Source: Natranaerofaba carboxydovora (GTDB taxonomy: Bacteria; Bacillota; Natranaerobiia; Natranaerobiales; Natranaerofabaceae). Taken from it: DNA of 64,000 nt. This document shows, piece by piece, positions 44,393-53,351 of the stretch. The stretch's first letter is position 1, and every line of letters begins with the position of its first letter. Location: positions 1,242,501 to 1,306,500 of the forward strand of contig NZ_CP054394.1 in assembly GCF_022539405.1 (NCBI RefSeq), given 5' to 3'. Both the position numbers and the translations under genes were made by a program. The notes beneath the pieces were generated by a model. It searched no databases and had not been told where the DNA came from. It saw only the letters and a list, made by a program, of their open reading frames with translations.

Positions 44393-45702
44393 TTTTTTTC
44401 TCTCCTTTCAAGGAGACTTTCTATAGAATGTTCTTTAGCTTGTTCAATTAGAGCTGATAGAATTTCTTCATTAAGTTGAAGCCTATCTTCATTATAATTT
44501 TCGTGATCTGATTCCCACTCCCAAACTTCTCCAAGTTCTTTTATTATTTCATTTTTCAAACTGTTGTCAGTAAGGCATTCTCTAGCTAACTCATCTAAGT
44601 ATCCAAAGATTTCACTTTGTTTTTTTAATTTTTCAACTGAAGGTAATGGTTTATTCGTTCTAAATAAAATAGAATCGCTCCATACAAAACTATCTTCACT
44701 AAGAAATTTTCTTCTTAAAGTATCAAGAATTTTTTCTTTAACTTCGTCTTGCTGTTCCTCTAGCTGTTCGTGCAAAGAAGTTTTTCCTGTAATAACCCAT
44801 CTGATCATGTGCCCTTTTATATTTTTTTTATTAATGTCATTAATCTCTTCTATTTTGGAAATAAGTAGCTCTTCTAGCTCTACAATATTTTTTGGAGCTA
44901 GCTTATAAGATTCATCAATTGATACTTCTATCTCATACCAAATAACAGGTGAAGTTAATAAAAAACTAATATCCTTTATATTTTTGTCTTCTGCTGTTAC
45001 TAAAACACAGTACCTGGGGCCCTCCTCTCCAACATGTCTTCCTTGAGGAGTTCCGGGATAAACTACCGTTGGCTTATTATCTGAAATAATCTTACCTTTA
45101 TGGATATGGCCTAATGCCCAGTAATCAATATCTTTTTTACTCTTTAGCTCCGTAAGTGAACAGGGAACGTAATTATTGTTATGAGGATCTAATTGAGTAT
45201 GAACTACCCCAATATTAAAGCTAAAATCATCCACAGGGTTAAAACAATTAGCCATCTTTCTAGAATCAGCTCTACTTCTATATGACTGTCCAATTACTCT
45301 AACCAATAGATTATCTTTGGTTAAAAAGTCTTTTTCTTCAGCTTTATCACTTCCAAATATCCAAAGGTTTTCACAATCTTTGAAAAATGATATAGTTTCT
45401 TTGTTTATTGGGTCGTGGTTGCCACCTATCATGTAAACAAAAATTTTATTTTCTTTTAATTTATTTATTTGCTTTTTAAAAAACTCCAAAGCCCTTATAG
45501 AACGCGCTTCCTGATCGAATACATCACCAGAAAATATGATGAAATCTACATCATGATAGATTGCTAAATCACATATTCCTTCCAGGGCATCATATGTAGC
45601 CTCCTGAAGTATTTTGGATAATTCTTCAGGAAGATTATAAGAGCTTTGTAAAGGTGTCCCTAGATGTAGGTCTGCAGCATGAATGAACTTACATTTACGC
45701 AT
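44389..45702 (-). CDS. yhaO: YhaO-type DNA repair exonuclease (SbcD-related)
   Basis: A 437-residue calcineurin-like metallophosphoesterase. Motifs: HAADLHLGTP, SGDVFDQE, GGNHDPI, and GHIHKG with the two metal-binding His. Manganese-dependent nuclease activity on DNA ends is expected. The start ATG 45702 follows GGAGGATAATAAA; the longer alternative at 45726 lacks a ribosome site. Confidence 0.92.
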   Translation of the reverse strand: MRKCKFIHAADLHLGTPLQSSYNLPEELSKILQEATYDALEGICDLAIYHDVDFIIFSGDVFDQEARSIRALEFFKKQINKLKENKIFVYMIGGNHDPINKETISFFKDCENLWIFGSDKAEEKDFLTKDNLLVRVIGQSYRSRADSRKMANCFNPVDDFSFNIGVVHTQLDPHNNNYVPCSLTELKSKKDIDYWALGHIHKGKIISDNKPTVVYPGTPQGRHVGEEGPRYCVLVTAEDKNIKDISFLLTSPVIWYEIEVSIDESYKLAPKNIVELEELLISKIEEINDINKKNIKGHMIRWVITGKTSLHEQLEEQQDEVKEKILDTLRRKFLSEDSFVWSDSILFRTNKPLPSVEKLKKQSEIFGYLDELARECLTDNSLKNEIIKELGEVWEWESDHENYNEDRLQLNEEILSALIEQAKEHSIESLLERREKN

Positions 45703-45868
45703 TTTATTATCCTCCATAAAACCCATACTTATGATAAGTTAAACTTTATTATACCAAATATTAGTTCGACTGGAAAGATACAATTAGAAAGCTACATATT
45801 GATTAGATAGCTAAATAGTCATATAATTTAGGTACTGAAAAAATCAATTGGAATGGAGGGAGATACAA

Positions 45869-46228
45869 ATGAAGTTTTGCTGGTGTACAATCAGAGTTGG
45901 AAATATAAAAGAGTCTTTGGAGTTTTATCAAAAGGTTGTAGGTCTTGATATAAGTGATAACTTTAATGTGGGCAACGTTGAGGTTTACTTCTTGGGTAAA
46001 GGAGAAACAAAAGTAGAATTAATATACGATCCTGAACAAAAGCCTGCAGATAATCCTGGAGGAATTTTTCTTGGCTTTGAAGTAGAATCCCTTGATGATC
46101 AGCTTGAATTTGTGACAAGTCAAGGTTTAGAGATTTCAGGTCCTTTTCAACCTACTCCTAATATAAAGTTTTTCTTTGTGAAAGATCCTAATGGAGTTAA
46201 TATTCAATTTGTACAAAAAGCCCAGTGA
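45869..46228 (+). CDS. VOC/glyoxalase-family protein
   Basis: A 119-residue protein with two beta-alpha-beta-beta-beta modules: RVGNIKESLEFYQKVVGLDI at the start, KVELIY, then FFVKDPNGVNIQFVQ at the end. The typical metal-binding Glu/His positions are only partly clear. It may act as a lyase, dioxygenase or binding protein. ATG 45869 follows GGAGGGAGATACAA. Confidence 0.84.
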   Translation: MKFCWCTIRVGNIKESLEFYQKVVGLDISDNFNVGNVEVYFLGKGETKVELIYDPEQKPADNPGGIFLGFEVESLDDQLEFVTSQGLEISGPFQPTPNIKFFFVKDPNGVNIQFVQKAQ

Positions 46229-46257
46229 TTTTTAATTTTTTCACCGGGCTTTTCCTT
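46216..46257. terminator. Terminator between VOC and dicarboxylate carrier genes
   Basis: AAAAGCCCAGTGA pairs with TCACCGGGCTTTT (one mismatch), A- and T-rich on both sides; bidirectional. Confidence 0.85.
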
Positions 46258-46288
46258 GTTAAATATTTCTGTATAGAATTTTAAATTT

Positions 46289-48058
46289 TTACCACCCCGA
46301 TGGGAAATTAAACACATCAATATCCCAGACTACCGGTAAGTATAAATACACCATAATTGTAACTGCTATAATTGCAATAAGATTTAACCAAACACCTGCT
46401 TTGGCCATTTGTGGAATTGTAATGTAACCACTTCCAAAAACAACTGCATTTGGTGGTGTCGCCACCGGAAGCATGAATGCATATGATGCAGCAGTTGCAG
46501 CAGTTATCATTAGTGCATATGGATGAACTTCCATAGCTGCTGCCATAGAAGCCATAATAGGCATCATCATTGATGTCGTAGCAGTATTTGATGTGATCTC
46601 GGTTAAGAATATTACAAGAGCTACAACAGAAAGCATTATAAGAATCATAGAAGCGCCGTGCAAGAATCCTAGTCTCTCACCGATCCATTCTGCTAGACCA
46701 GTTTCTTGAAAACCTCTAGCGATAGAGAGTCCTCCACCAAATAGTAGCAAAATTCCCCAGGGAACTTTAACTGCTGTTTCCCAATTGTTAAGGAATTCTC
46801 CCCTTTTAATATCAATTGGAATCAAAAATGTAATTACAGCAAAGAATATTCCTATTGTGGCATCATGAATCATTGGAAAGATATCTTCCAAAATAAACGA
46901 ACGACTAATCCAAGCTACAGCCACACAAGCAAAAACAATAGCTATCTTTTTTTCAGGAGAAGTAATCGGACCCATATCTTTTAATTCAGTTTGGATTACT
47001 TCACGCCCACCGGGAAGTTCATCCATTTCAGGTGGATAAGCAACTTTGGTCATGTAAACCCAAGCGATGACCAAAAATACTGCAGACAAAGGTAGCCCAT
47101 AAAACATCCATTCAGCAAATCCAATCGTCTGCCCAAACATCTCATCTGCAACACCTGCAAAGATGATGTTTGGTGGAGTTCCAATAAGGGTTGCCACACC
47201 TCCAATCGAGGCAGCGTAACCAATGGAGAGCATTAATCCTGTGCCAAACTTAAAATTACCTTGTCTCACATCAATGTCCATATCTTGTTTTTGTACTATT
47301 TCGGCAACTTTAACAATGACTGCCAAAGCTATTGGCATCATCATCATCGTAGTAGCAGTGTTTGATATCCACATTGATAAAAATGCAGTTGCAACCATAA
47401 ATCCAAGAACTAACCGAACTGGACTAGTTCCAAGTATATTTATGATATTCAGTGCAATCCTTCTATGAAGATTCCATCTTTCCATACAAACTGCAATTGT
47501 AAAACCACCCAAAAATAGAAACACATTGGCATCGGCGTAAGGTTCCATCGATTCTCCTGCTTCTAAAGCCCCAGTCAAAGGGAACAATACTACAGGCAGC
47601 AACGATGTTGCAGGGATTGGTATAGCTTCAGTGATCCACCAACATGCTACCCAGGCAGTTGAGGCAAGAACTCTTTGGGCTTCAACTGACATTTCTGCAG
47701 GGGTAGGTATCAATAAGAAAAATATAAACAATGCTGGCCCTAAGAATAGTCCAACTTTTTGCCTGGTTCCGTAATTCTCACCAGGGTCCATGTTACTACC
47801 CCCGCCACCTCCTTCCGAATCTCCGCCTGGTATGATGTCTTCTGTGTCGAGTAATTCATCATCACTCTTTTCTTTGTCTTCAGCCTTTAACGTATTCTCT
47901 TTCATTTCTTTCCTGTCGTTTTTCTCGATTTCTTCTGCTATTTTTTCGTTGATGTAGGTTGGTCTAGCAAATTTTAATGTCATTATGTCTTTAGTCCTGT
48001 AGTGAAGTTGCCAGAGATAGTTCCAAAATTCTTTAAGTGAAGTGCTAGAAGAACTCAA
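46289..48058 (-). CDS. DASS/SLC13-family anion:sodium symporter
   Basis: A 589-residue protein with an unusually long, charged N-terminal extension (about 100 residues, with Asp/Glu/Lys stretch and a glycine run) and then eleven or so spans. The conserved SNTATTMMMMPIALA motif and its repeat SNTATTSMMMPIMAS mark the SLC13 substrate and sodium sites. Likely imports dicarboxylates or related anions with sodium. Start is TTG, with AAGGAGG 8 nt upstream. Confidence 0.92.
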   Translation of the reverse strand: MSSSSTSLKEFWNYLWQLHYRTKDIMTLKFARPTYINEKIAEEIEKNDRKEMKENTLKAEDKEKSDDELLDTEDIIPGGDSEGGGGGSNMDPGENYGTRQKVGLFLGPALFIFFLLIPTPAEMSVEAQRVLASTAWVACWWITEAIPIPATSLLPVVLFPLTGALEAGESMEPYADANVFLFLGGFTIAVCMERWNLHRRIALNIINILGTSPVRLVLGFMVATAFLSMWISNTATTMMMMPIALAVIVKVAEIVQKQDMDIDVRQGNFKFGTGLMLSIGYAASIGGVATLIGTPPNIIFAGVADEMFGQTIGFAEWMFYGLPLSAVFLVIAWVYMTKVAYPPEMDELPGGREVIQTELKDMGPITSPEKKIAIVFACVAVAWISRSFILEDIFPMIHDATIGIFFAVITFLIPIDIKRGEFLNNWETAVKVPWGILLLFGGGLSIARGFQETGLAEWIGERLGFLHGASMILIMLSVVALVIFLTEITSNTATTSMMMPIMASMAAAMEVHPYALMITAATAASYAFMLPVATPPNAVVFGSGYITIPQMAKAGVWLNLIAIIAVTIMVYLYLPVVWDIDVFNFPSGW

Positions 48059-48273
48059 AGAATAACCCTCCTTTATAATATTTATGTAATACTGCCCGTG
48101 GGCCAGTATTAATAACCAATAGAGTAATTACGCAATGTGTTTAAAAATTCATATATTTCACAATTATTCAAATATGTTATTCTTGTAACAAATCTGACTT
48201 TCCTCCCATATTTAAGTATTCTTAATTTTAAAAAATTTCAGAACTCAATAAAAAAGTTGTTTTACTGAGAAAA

Positions 48274-48305
48274 TAAAAAAACCTGGTTAATAGTAAAAAC
48301 CAGGT
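48274..48305 (-). terminator. Terminator of the D-amino acid transaminase gene
   Basis: On the minus strand the hairpin ACCTGGTT / AACCAGGT is followed by seven T. Confidence 0.88.
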
Positions 48306-48354
48306 CTCTAAGTATATACTTGTTTTAACAACCATCTACAAGGATAGTTTTCCT

Positions 48355-49203
48355 TTAATTACACTCGTCTTCGATATATTCTTCTAGCTTTTCTTGAAGT
48401 AAAAATGTTGTTTCATATTCATTGACAGAAAAACTTACCTCATCTACTTGCTTTACCGGAAGGAGTTTAATAGTAGTACTCGTAATGAAAACCTCATCAC
48501 AGTTTAAAAAGTTTTCTACAGTGATAAAATTTTCTTTAACCGTAATATTTTCTTGTTTTGCAAGTTTTAATATAGTTTCTCTGGTAATCCCACGAAGAAC
48601 CTTTGAACCATATGGTGCTGTATATATAATGCCGTCTTTTATCCCAAATACATTTGTACTAGTACCCTCAGTTATTTTGGAGTTATCTACTTGAATAGCT
48701 TCAAAATATCCCTCTTGTCTGGCTTTTTCTTTGTAGAAGCAATTAGGTAATAAGTTTATGCTCTTAACATGACATCTGTTCCAGCGTTCATCCGGCACTA
48801 AAGTTGTTTTAACACCGTCCTGTTTTTGGGTATCATTGGGGTCTGCTAATTCTTTAACAAACAAGAACACGTTGGGTTTTTGTGGTTTTGGGAAAGCATG
48901 AGCCCTTGGAGCAGTCCCCCGTGTTACCTGAAGATAAATCATTCCTTTGTTTATTTTACTTTTATCTATTAAATTTTGACTAATCTCTTTTAGGTTTGAA
49001 GAAGATGGATGGTTTTCATATAACATTTCTTTAGCACCTTGTTCGTAACGTTCTAAATGTTCATCAATTTGATATAGCTGTCCATTTTCTATAGCAATAA
49101 CTTCATAAAGACCATCACCATATATATGCCCCCTATCTAGAGCATCTACTTTTGCTTTCGATAGATCAACATAATTTCCATTTATATATGCTAAAGCACT
49201 CAA
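48355..49203 (-). CDS. dat: D-amino acid transaminase (class IV PLP)
   Basis: A 282-residue fold type IV aminotransferase. Motifs: DRGHIYGDGLYEVI near residue 23, the PLP Lys in HVKSINLLPN, then EGTSTNVF and GITRETIL. The KSINLLPN context is closest to D-alanine transaminase; a branched-chain or aminodeoxychorismate role is less likely. It may supply D-Glu or D-Ala for the wall. TTG start preceded by GGGGGAGGATAAATC. Confidence 0.85.
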   Translation of the reverse strand: MSALAYINGNYVDLSKAKVDALDRGHIYGDGLYEVIAIENGQLYQIDEHLERYEQGAKEMLYENHPSSSNLKEISQNLIDKSKINKGMIYLQVTRGTAPRAHAFPKPQKPNVFLFVKELADPNDTQKQDGVKTTLVPDERWNRCHVKSINLLPNCFYKEKARQEGYFEAIQVDNSKITEGTSTNVFGIKDGIIYTAPYGSKVLRGITRETILKLAKQENITVKENFITVENFLNCDEVFITSTTIKLLPVKQVDEVSFSVNEYETTFLLQEKLEEYIEDECN

Positions 49204-49309
49204 GATTTATCCTCCCCCTGATGTTAATAATACTTCACCCCTTATTCTACCTATATTAATTGTTTAGTCAAGACAAATGATACGGCAAAAGATATGAATA
49301 AATAGTAAA

Positions 49310-49537
49310 TTAACTAAATAAGCTTTTTTTGATCTTTTCGGCTGCTGTCATCTTTCTTACTTCGCTATTTCCTTTTGTAGGGGGCTTTTCATTCTTAATT
49401 TCGTTCCAAAAATCTTTTCTTAATTCTTCTTTGAGTTGTTCTTCTAAGCCTTTTAACTTTTCTTCCAACATTTCATCAATTAACTTGACTACTTCTTCTT
49501 TTGTAAGGTATTTGTTTTCATTATTTTTTTCTTCCAT
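49310..49537 (-). CDS. Small coiled-coil protein (75 aa), unknown
   Basis: A highly charged, Glu/Lys-rich helical protein (KLIDEMLEEKLKGLEEQL) with a coiled coil in the first 50 residues and a short basic tail. Ribosome site AAAAGGGG is 10 nt before the ATG at 49537. No family recognised. Confidence 0.6.
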   Translation of the reverse strand: MEEKNNENKYLTKEEVVKLIDEMLEEKLKGLEEQLKEELRKDFWNEIKNEKPPTKGNSEVRKMTAAEKIKKSLFS

Positions 49538-49622
49538 TAAAATCATACCCCTTTTTTCAAAGTTTCTTAATTCCATTATACATCTATACTCTAAACAATT
49601 CTATAATAACATATATTATAAT

Positions 49623-50111
49623 TCATTTTACCTTCCCTTTAGGGATATCTTTTTTCCATTGTTTAGTTTTGGGCTGGTTTTTATCTCTGACCATCATGTG
49701 AACTTCGCCATTTCTTTCGAAAATTTCAGTAATAGCCCTGAGCTTAAATTCAAAATAATACTTATTTTGTAAAAACTCATGATCAGTTATACCTTCTGGC
49801 ACTGCAATTCTCAAATAATAACCGTAATCCTTATCTTGACAGCTAATTATTTTTGGCCATTCATTTACTTCATCGTTATCGTCATCTTCATGATCAATAT
49901 AGATTTTTTTATTTTTTATTACTTTTTTTATTGTCTTTTGGGGATCTCTTGGAATATTGTAATATACTAATAACCCCCCAAGTATTCCTCCGCCGACTAT
50001 TTGACCAGAATACTTTATAAGCACATCATCAAAAAGGTATACAACTCCAGCCAACAATAAAGCAGAAGCAGCTAAAGCCCTGGCGAAACCTTCTTTTTTA
50101 TAAAATGTAAT
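49623..50111 (-). CDS. Membrane protein (~162 aa), unknown, ATT start
   Basis: A hydrophobic N-terminus (RALAASALLLAGVVYLF) and a second segment (YSGQIVGGGILGGLLVYY) are followed by an acidic cytosolic domain. The shortest TTG-started version (50057) cuts the first helix. The frame stays open upstream, and AAGGAG (50121-50126) lies 9 nt before ATT at 50109-50111, giving TFYKKEGFARALAAS as a natural membrane-protein N-terminus. I therefore favour the ATT start. Function unknown. Confidence 0.62.
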   Translation of the reverse strand: MTFYKKEGFARALAASALLLAGVVYLFDDVLIKYSGQIVGGGILGGLLVYYNIPRDPQKTIKKVIKNKKIYIDHEDDDNDEVNEWPKIISCQDKDYGYYLRIAVPEGITDHEFLQNKYYFEFKLRAITEIFERNGEVHMMVRDKNQPKTKQWKKDIPKGKVK

Positions 50112-50391
50112 GAAACATCACTCCTTGCATAGAGAATCTTTGAAGATTCTGTTAGTATAGACTAAAAATTTTTGTTTTCATTATATGTTCACAATAACAT
50201 TCTGCATTACTACGAAATTAATATAACAATTTAAATTAGCTATAATGCTATCTTTTAAAATTATTTTAAAAAAATACTTGTGAATAGTTGCACGAACACA
50301 AATAGTATGTTACAATCAGTTTTGGAATGAAATGCTAAAATCGAATTTTGATTAATGTTACATAATAAAATTATTTTAAGGAGGAATTTAT

Positions 50392-50553
50392 ATGGTTTAT
50401 AGTTGTGAATTATGCGGAAAAGAAGAAGTTGTTAAAGCGAATCACCCTTACAAGGTAATTATTCGTGGTGAGGATAGCGAAACTGAAATTGCTGTATGCT
50501 GCAGCTGTTTTGAGAAAGAAACAAAAAGTATAATGCCAGAAATTGTCGCCTAA
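50392..50553 (+). CDS. Small Cys-rich protein (53 aa)
   Basis: A 53-codon gene with AAGGAGG 8 nt before its ATG. The protein has CELCG near the start and CCSC in the middle, a likely single zinc ribbon, with an acidic region between. It is followed by a terminator (50624-50677), so it looks like an independent unit. No known family, but the ribosome site, the Cys pairs and codon use make it credible. Confidence 0.68.
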   Translation: MVYSCELCGKEEVVKANHPYKVIIRGEDSETEIAVCCSCFEKETKSIMPEIVA

Positions 50554-50623
50554 ATGGGTTTATAAAATACCAAAAAAGTGAAAAATATCACTATGTTTTA
50601 TTTTGTCCCTTTAGTAAATAATA

Positions 50624-50677
50624 GCAAGAAAGCTCCTCTTTTTTATAGATTCCTTAGGAGAATTCTTGCTTTTATTT
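50624..50677 (+). terminator. Terminator after the Cys-rich protein
   Basis: AGCAAGAA / TTCTTGCT outer stem with an inner CTCCT / AGGAG pair, followed by TTTATTT. Confidence 0.8.
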
Positions 50678-50821
50678 ATGTGGGAGATTTTTACCACAAG
50701 ATAATACAAATTTATAGATAGAATTTACAATACTATGTTCAGTAAAGTTGATATACTTAATAAGCAATCTTAATTATGAAAGATTAGTAAAGATGTTTAA
50801 GAAAAAAGGAGAGGTTTATTA

Positions 50822-51235
50822 ATGACTAAGAACCAAGTTTTCGAAACATTTGGAGAAAATTGTAAAGAGGGTATGAATGATTGTTTGAAGATGCAAAAAG
50901 AATTTTTATCATTACTTGAGGAAACAACTACTGAACTTAACTTAAATGATTTTGCTACAAAATTTGGCTCAAAAAGTTTGTCTGTTTGGCAGCAGCTAGC
51001 TCAGTCACAACAAGAGGTAATGAAAAAATGGACAAATAAAATTAATGAGAACAACATGGCTAATTTTGTTAATCCTTTTAATGTTATCAACACTATGCCA
51101 GATTCAGAAATAACTACAGCCCCTTTTAAAGCAGCAGAACAACAATTTGAAACCTGGATGAATTTGATGAATAAAACTTTTGAAACTATGTCAAATCAGG
51201 TACAAAGTTCAGCCAGCAAGAAAAAATCTGCCTAA
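50822..51235 (+). CDS. Phasin-like protein (137 aa)
   Basis: A helical, amphipathic protein with a Ser/Ala/Lys tail (SSASKKKSA). Repeated Phe/Trp/Gln-rich helices (SVWQQLAQSQQEVMKKW, AAEQQFETWMNLMNKTF) resemble phasins and PhaR/PhaE-type subunits that coat polyhydroxyalkanoate granules. No PHA synthase gene is in the window, so the assignment rests on sequence style only. GGAGAGGTTTATTA precedes the ATG. Confidence 0.5.
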   Translation: MTKNQVFETFGENCKEGMNDCLKMQKEFLSLLEETTTELNLNDFATKFGSKSLSVWQQLAQSQQEVMKKWTNKINENNMANFVNPFNVINTMPDSEITTAPFKAAEQQFETWMNLMNKTFETMSNQVQSSASKKKSA

Positions 51236-51280
51236 CTTCTGAGCATAACTAAAATAATAAAATAATAAGCTTTGAAATAA

Positions 51281-51323
51281 AAAAAGCTGTTATACTTTCT
51301 AAGTAGGTATAACAGCTTTTTTT
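51281..51323. terminator. Bidirectional terminator overlapping a coding end
   Basis: AAAAAGCTGTTATAC pairs perfectly with its complement at 51307-51321, with T-runs on either strand. The last codons of the minus-strand nucleotidyltransferase gene are encoded inside the hairpin. Confidence 0.9.
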
Positions 51324-51964
51324 GCTTTTAACTGTAAAAATTTGTCTAATATCAACAGCAGGTTATTAGTATCTGTTACCTCTAAAATAAATTTTATTCT
51401 TTTATAAGATGTAAATAAGGCATGTCCGGTAACATTTTGATCAAATAATGACATTCTTACAGATAATTCTTTGATAATGGTTTCCTTAGATTCATTAATC
51501 AGATTCTGGTCCGGGTTATCTTTAGTTAGCTCTTCAGTAATCATGTTTTTTATATCAGTCAATTTTTCATTACTTTCTTTGTATGCGCTTTCCCCTGGCA
51601 ATAGATAATACTTACTGTAATCTATATTTTTAACGCTAACTCCTATTTTGAAGAGAATGTTATATACAAGATAATTCTTAACAAATTGCCTGATATCACC
51701 TACATACAAATAACAAACATGAACCTCTTTATTAATATCCTCTTCAATATGTTTTTTGTGATACTCAATGTTTTGAATTAAATACTGGATATTAAAAAAA
51801 CTGTTAATAATTATACAAATATCAAAGTCATCGCCATCCGTTTCGTAAACAGATGAGCCAAATAATACCATGTCATTGCTGTTAGATTGAATCTCATACA
51901 AATGATCTATTATTTTTAGCCAGGTTTCTCTATTTTCTATGCTATCTGGGAGGATAATTGCCAA
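51299..51964 (-). CDS. Nucleotidyltransferase-fold protein (MNT-like)
   Basis: About 221 residues. The N-terminal part has the minimal nucleotidyltransferase signature (VLFGSSVYETDGDDFDICI: GS followed by DxD), the C-terminal part is helical. It could transfer a nucleotide or be part of a toxin-antitoxin-like pair, but no HEPN partner is adjacent. Start at TTG 51964 is favoured by the AAAGGTG site. The C-terminal codons lie in a terminator hairpin. Confidence 0.6.
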   Translation of the reverse strand: MAIILPDSIENRETWLKIIDHLYEIQSNSNDMVLFGSSVYETDGDDFDICIIINSFFNIQYLIQNIEYHKKHIEEDINKEVHVCYLYVGDIRQFVKNYLVYNILFKIGVSVKNIDYSKYYLLPGESAYKESNEKLTDIKNMITEELTKDNPDQNLINESKETIIKELSVRMSLFDQNVTGHALFTSYKRIKFILEVTDTNNLLLILDKFLQLKAKKAVIPT

Positions 51965-52077
51965 TAGTATCACACCTTTAACCTTTCAAGTTATAGTTTT
52001 TCTTTTGTTTCTTTAATTTGAATTATTATTTGTTATATTGTACCATAGAAGAGCGATTATCTAGAACTTCTATTACC

Positions 52078-53067
52078 TTAAAAAAGAATAGCTTCATTAT
52101 TTTTATTTGACTTTAGGTATTTTTTATAATTATCCAAAGCAACTTTGGGTGAAATGTTAGCATAGCAATAAATACATTGATGCTTACAAGTGTCATATTG
52201 ACCGATGTCTTTGCTTATTATGCAGCCACAAATATTCCTTTGTCCTTTATCTTTAAGCTTATGATAGCCCTTCCCCAAAAAGTCAAGCAACTCATTATCT
52301 TGGGCAAAATTTCTCATGATTAGTTCATCGTCAATACACTTATTTTTTTTAATCCCATACTCTGTTAAATCGACTTCTTCAGAACAAGTTGCTATTTCTA
52401 ATTTCCAGCCTTCATTAATTTTTTGTAACCCTTCTGCGATTTTATGTTTCTTCTCAGTTGCAAATTCTTCATAAAAAATATTATTAGCTCTAAAATTATT
52501 CCTAACCTTCCTATATTTTGTAATATCAACAAAACTTATCACAAGCTTATCGGTATAACTATTTAGTTCATCGCCAACTTCTTTTATTTTGTTCAAAAGA
52601 AGATCAACATCAATTTTATCCGTTAAAATTAAAGGATCAAATCTCCAAATTATATTTTCTTTGCCAATTTTTTTAGAAAGCAATTTAAACGTTTCAATTC
52701 TTTCCTTAAGGCTTCTTAGTCCAGGTTCAAACCCTTCATTCTCATAATCATTTAAAGTAAATGTAAAATAATAATTGATATTTCTTTCCTGCAATCTATC
52801 TAGATGTTTTATTATAGGACCTGCATCTTTTGTCCAAAATACAATCAATCGAGATTTGTCAAAGGATACATACTGAGGTTTTCCATTGAAGGGATTTATC
52901 CATTTAATATATCCTTCCTCTAACCTGTTAAAAAACCACTCAGAATAAAATGCCGGGATATCTGTAGAACGACTCGCTGTAATTATTACAGGGGCAACAC
53001 CTTCCACCTTCCCCTCTTTTGTCTGTATCTCTACCCTACTCCACTTGTTCGAACTCATTCTAACCAA
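52078..53067 (-). CDS. DUF1848 protein with C-terminal iron-sulfur motif
   Basis: A 329-residue protein. It opens with VIITASRSTDIPAFYSEWF, then WTKDAGPIIKHL, and ends with CGCIISKDIGQYDTCKHQC, then IYCYAN, a Cys cluster resembling the radical-SAM iron-sulfur site but placed at the C-terminus, as is known for this family. Activity unknown. Start is TTG 53067 or ATG 53058; spacing does not decide. Its upstream region carries two sequences also found in the cofG/regulator intergenic region. Confidence 0.82.
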   Translation of the reverse strand: MVRMSSNKWSRVEIQTKEGKVEGVAPVIITASRSTDIPAFYSEWFFNRLEEGYIKWINPFNGKPQYVSFDKSRLIVFWTKDAGPIIKHLDRLQERNINYYFTFTLNDYENEGFEPGLRSLKERIETFKLLSKKIGKENIIWRFDPLILTDKIDVDLLLNKIKEVGDELNSYTDKLVISFVDITKYRKVRNNFRANNIFYEEFATEKKHKIAEGLQKINEGWKLEIATCSEEVDLTEYGIKKNKCIDDELIMRNFAQDNELLDFLGKGYHKLKDKGQRNICGCIISKDIGQYDTCKHQCIYCYANISPKVALDNYKKYLKSNKNNEAILF

Positions 53068-53179
53068 TACACCTACCCTATATTTTTCCTATTTAGATAA
53101 CAAATTAAATTCTTTTATCCATTATATCTACTTTATATCTATAAGAAAACCTATAAACTTATATACTAACAAATGATAT

Positions 53180-53241
53180 GTATATCACTTTGATTTTAAG
53201 CGGCAAAATAAAGACTGTTAGAGGAAGTGATTGTGTGCGTT
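53180..53241. promoter_or_regulatory. Possible operator region upstream of the DUF1848 gene
   Basis: Contains TGTATATCAC (53180-53189) and ATTGTGTGCGTT (53230-53241). The first is identical to 56043-56052 and the second matches 11 of 12 bases of 56005-56016 in the cofG promoter repeats. Binding by the B12-type regulator is inferred, not shown. Confidence 0.4.
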
Positions 53242-53305
53242 CAATAATAAATTTAATTGTATTTTAGCTATTGTTTATTTAGTTCTAAATTATCTTTCTT
53301 TTTGT

Positions 53306-53346
53306 AATATATAGAGCTCTCACTTATAGTGAGAGCTCTATATATT
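53306..53346. repeat. 19-bp perfect inverted repeat after the DICT gene
   Basis: AATATATAGAGCTCTCACT and its exact complement are separated by three bases. It follows the DICT-like gene by 5 nt. No U-run follows on the minus strand, so it is a strong 3' hairpin rather than a textbook terminator. Confidence 0.7.
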
Positions 53347-53351
53347 TACTA

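Noticed and set aside
50441-50460. AATCACCCTTACAAGG as a fourth copy of the envelope operator
   Set aside because: It matches only half of the palindrome and lies inside the coding region of a small Cys protein.
51299-51964. MNT/HEPN toxin-antitoxin pair
   Set aside because: The nucleotidyltransferase signature is present but no HEPN-type partner gene lies next to it.
53306-53346. 19-bp inverted repeat as an intrinsic terminator or as a transposon end
   Set aside because: No U-tract on the transcribed strand, and no transposase or duplicated target site nearby; kept as a repeat only.
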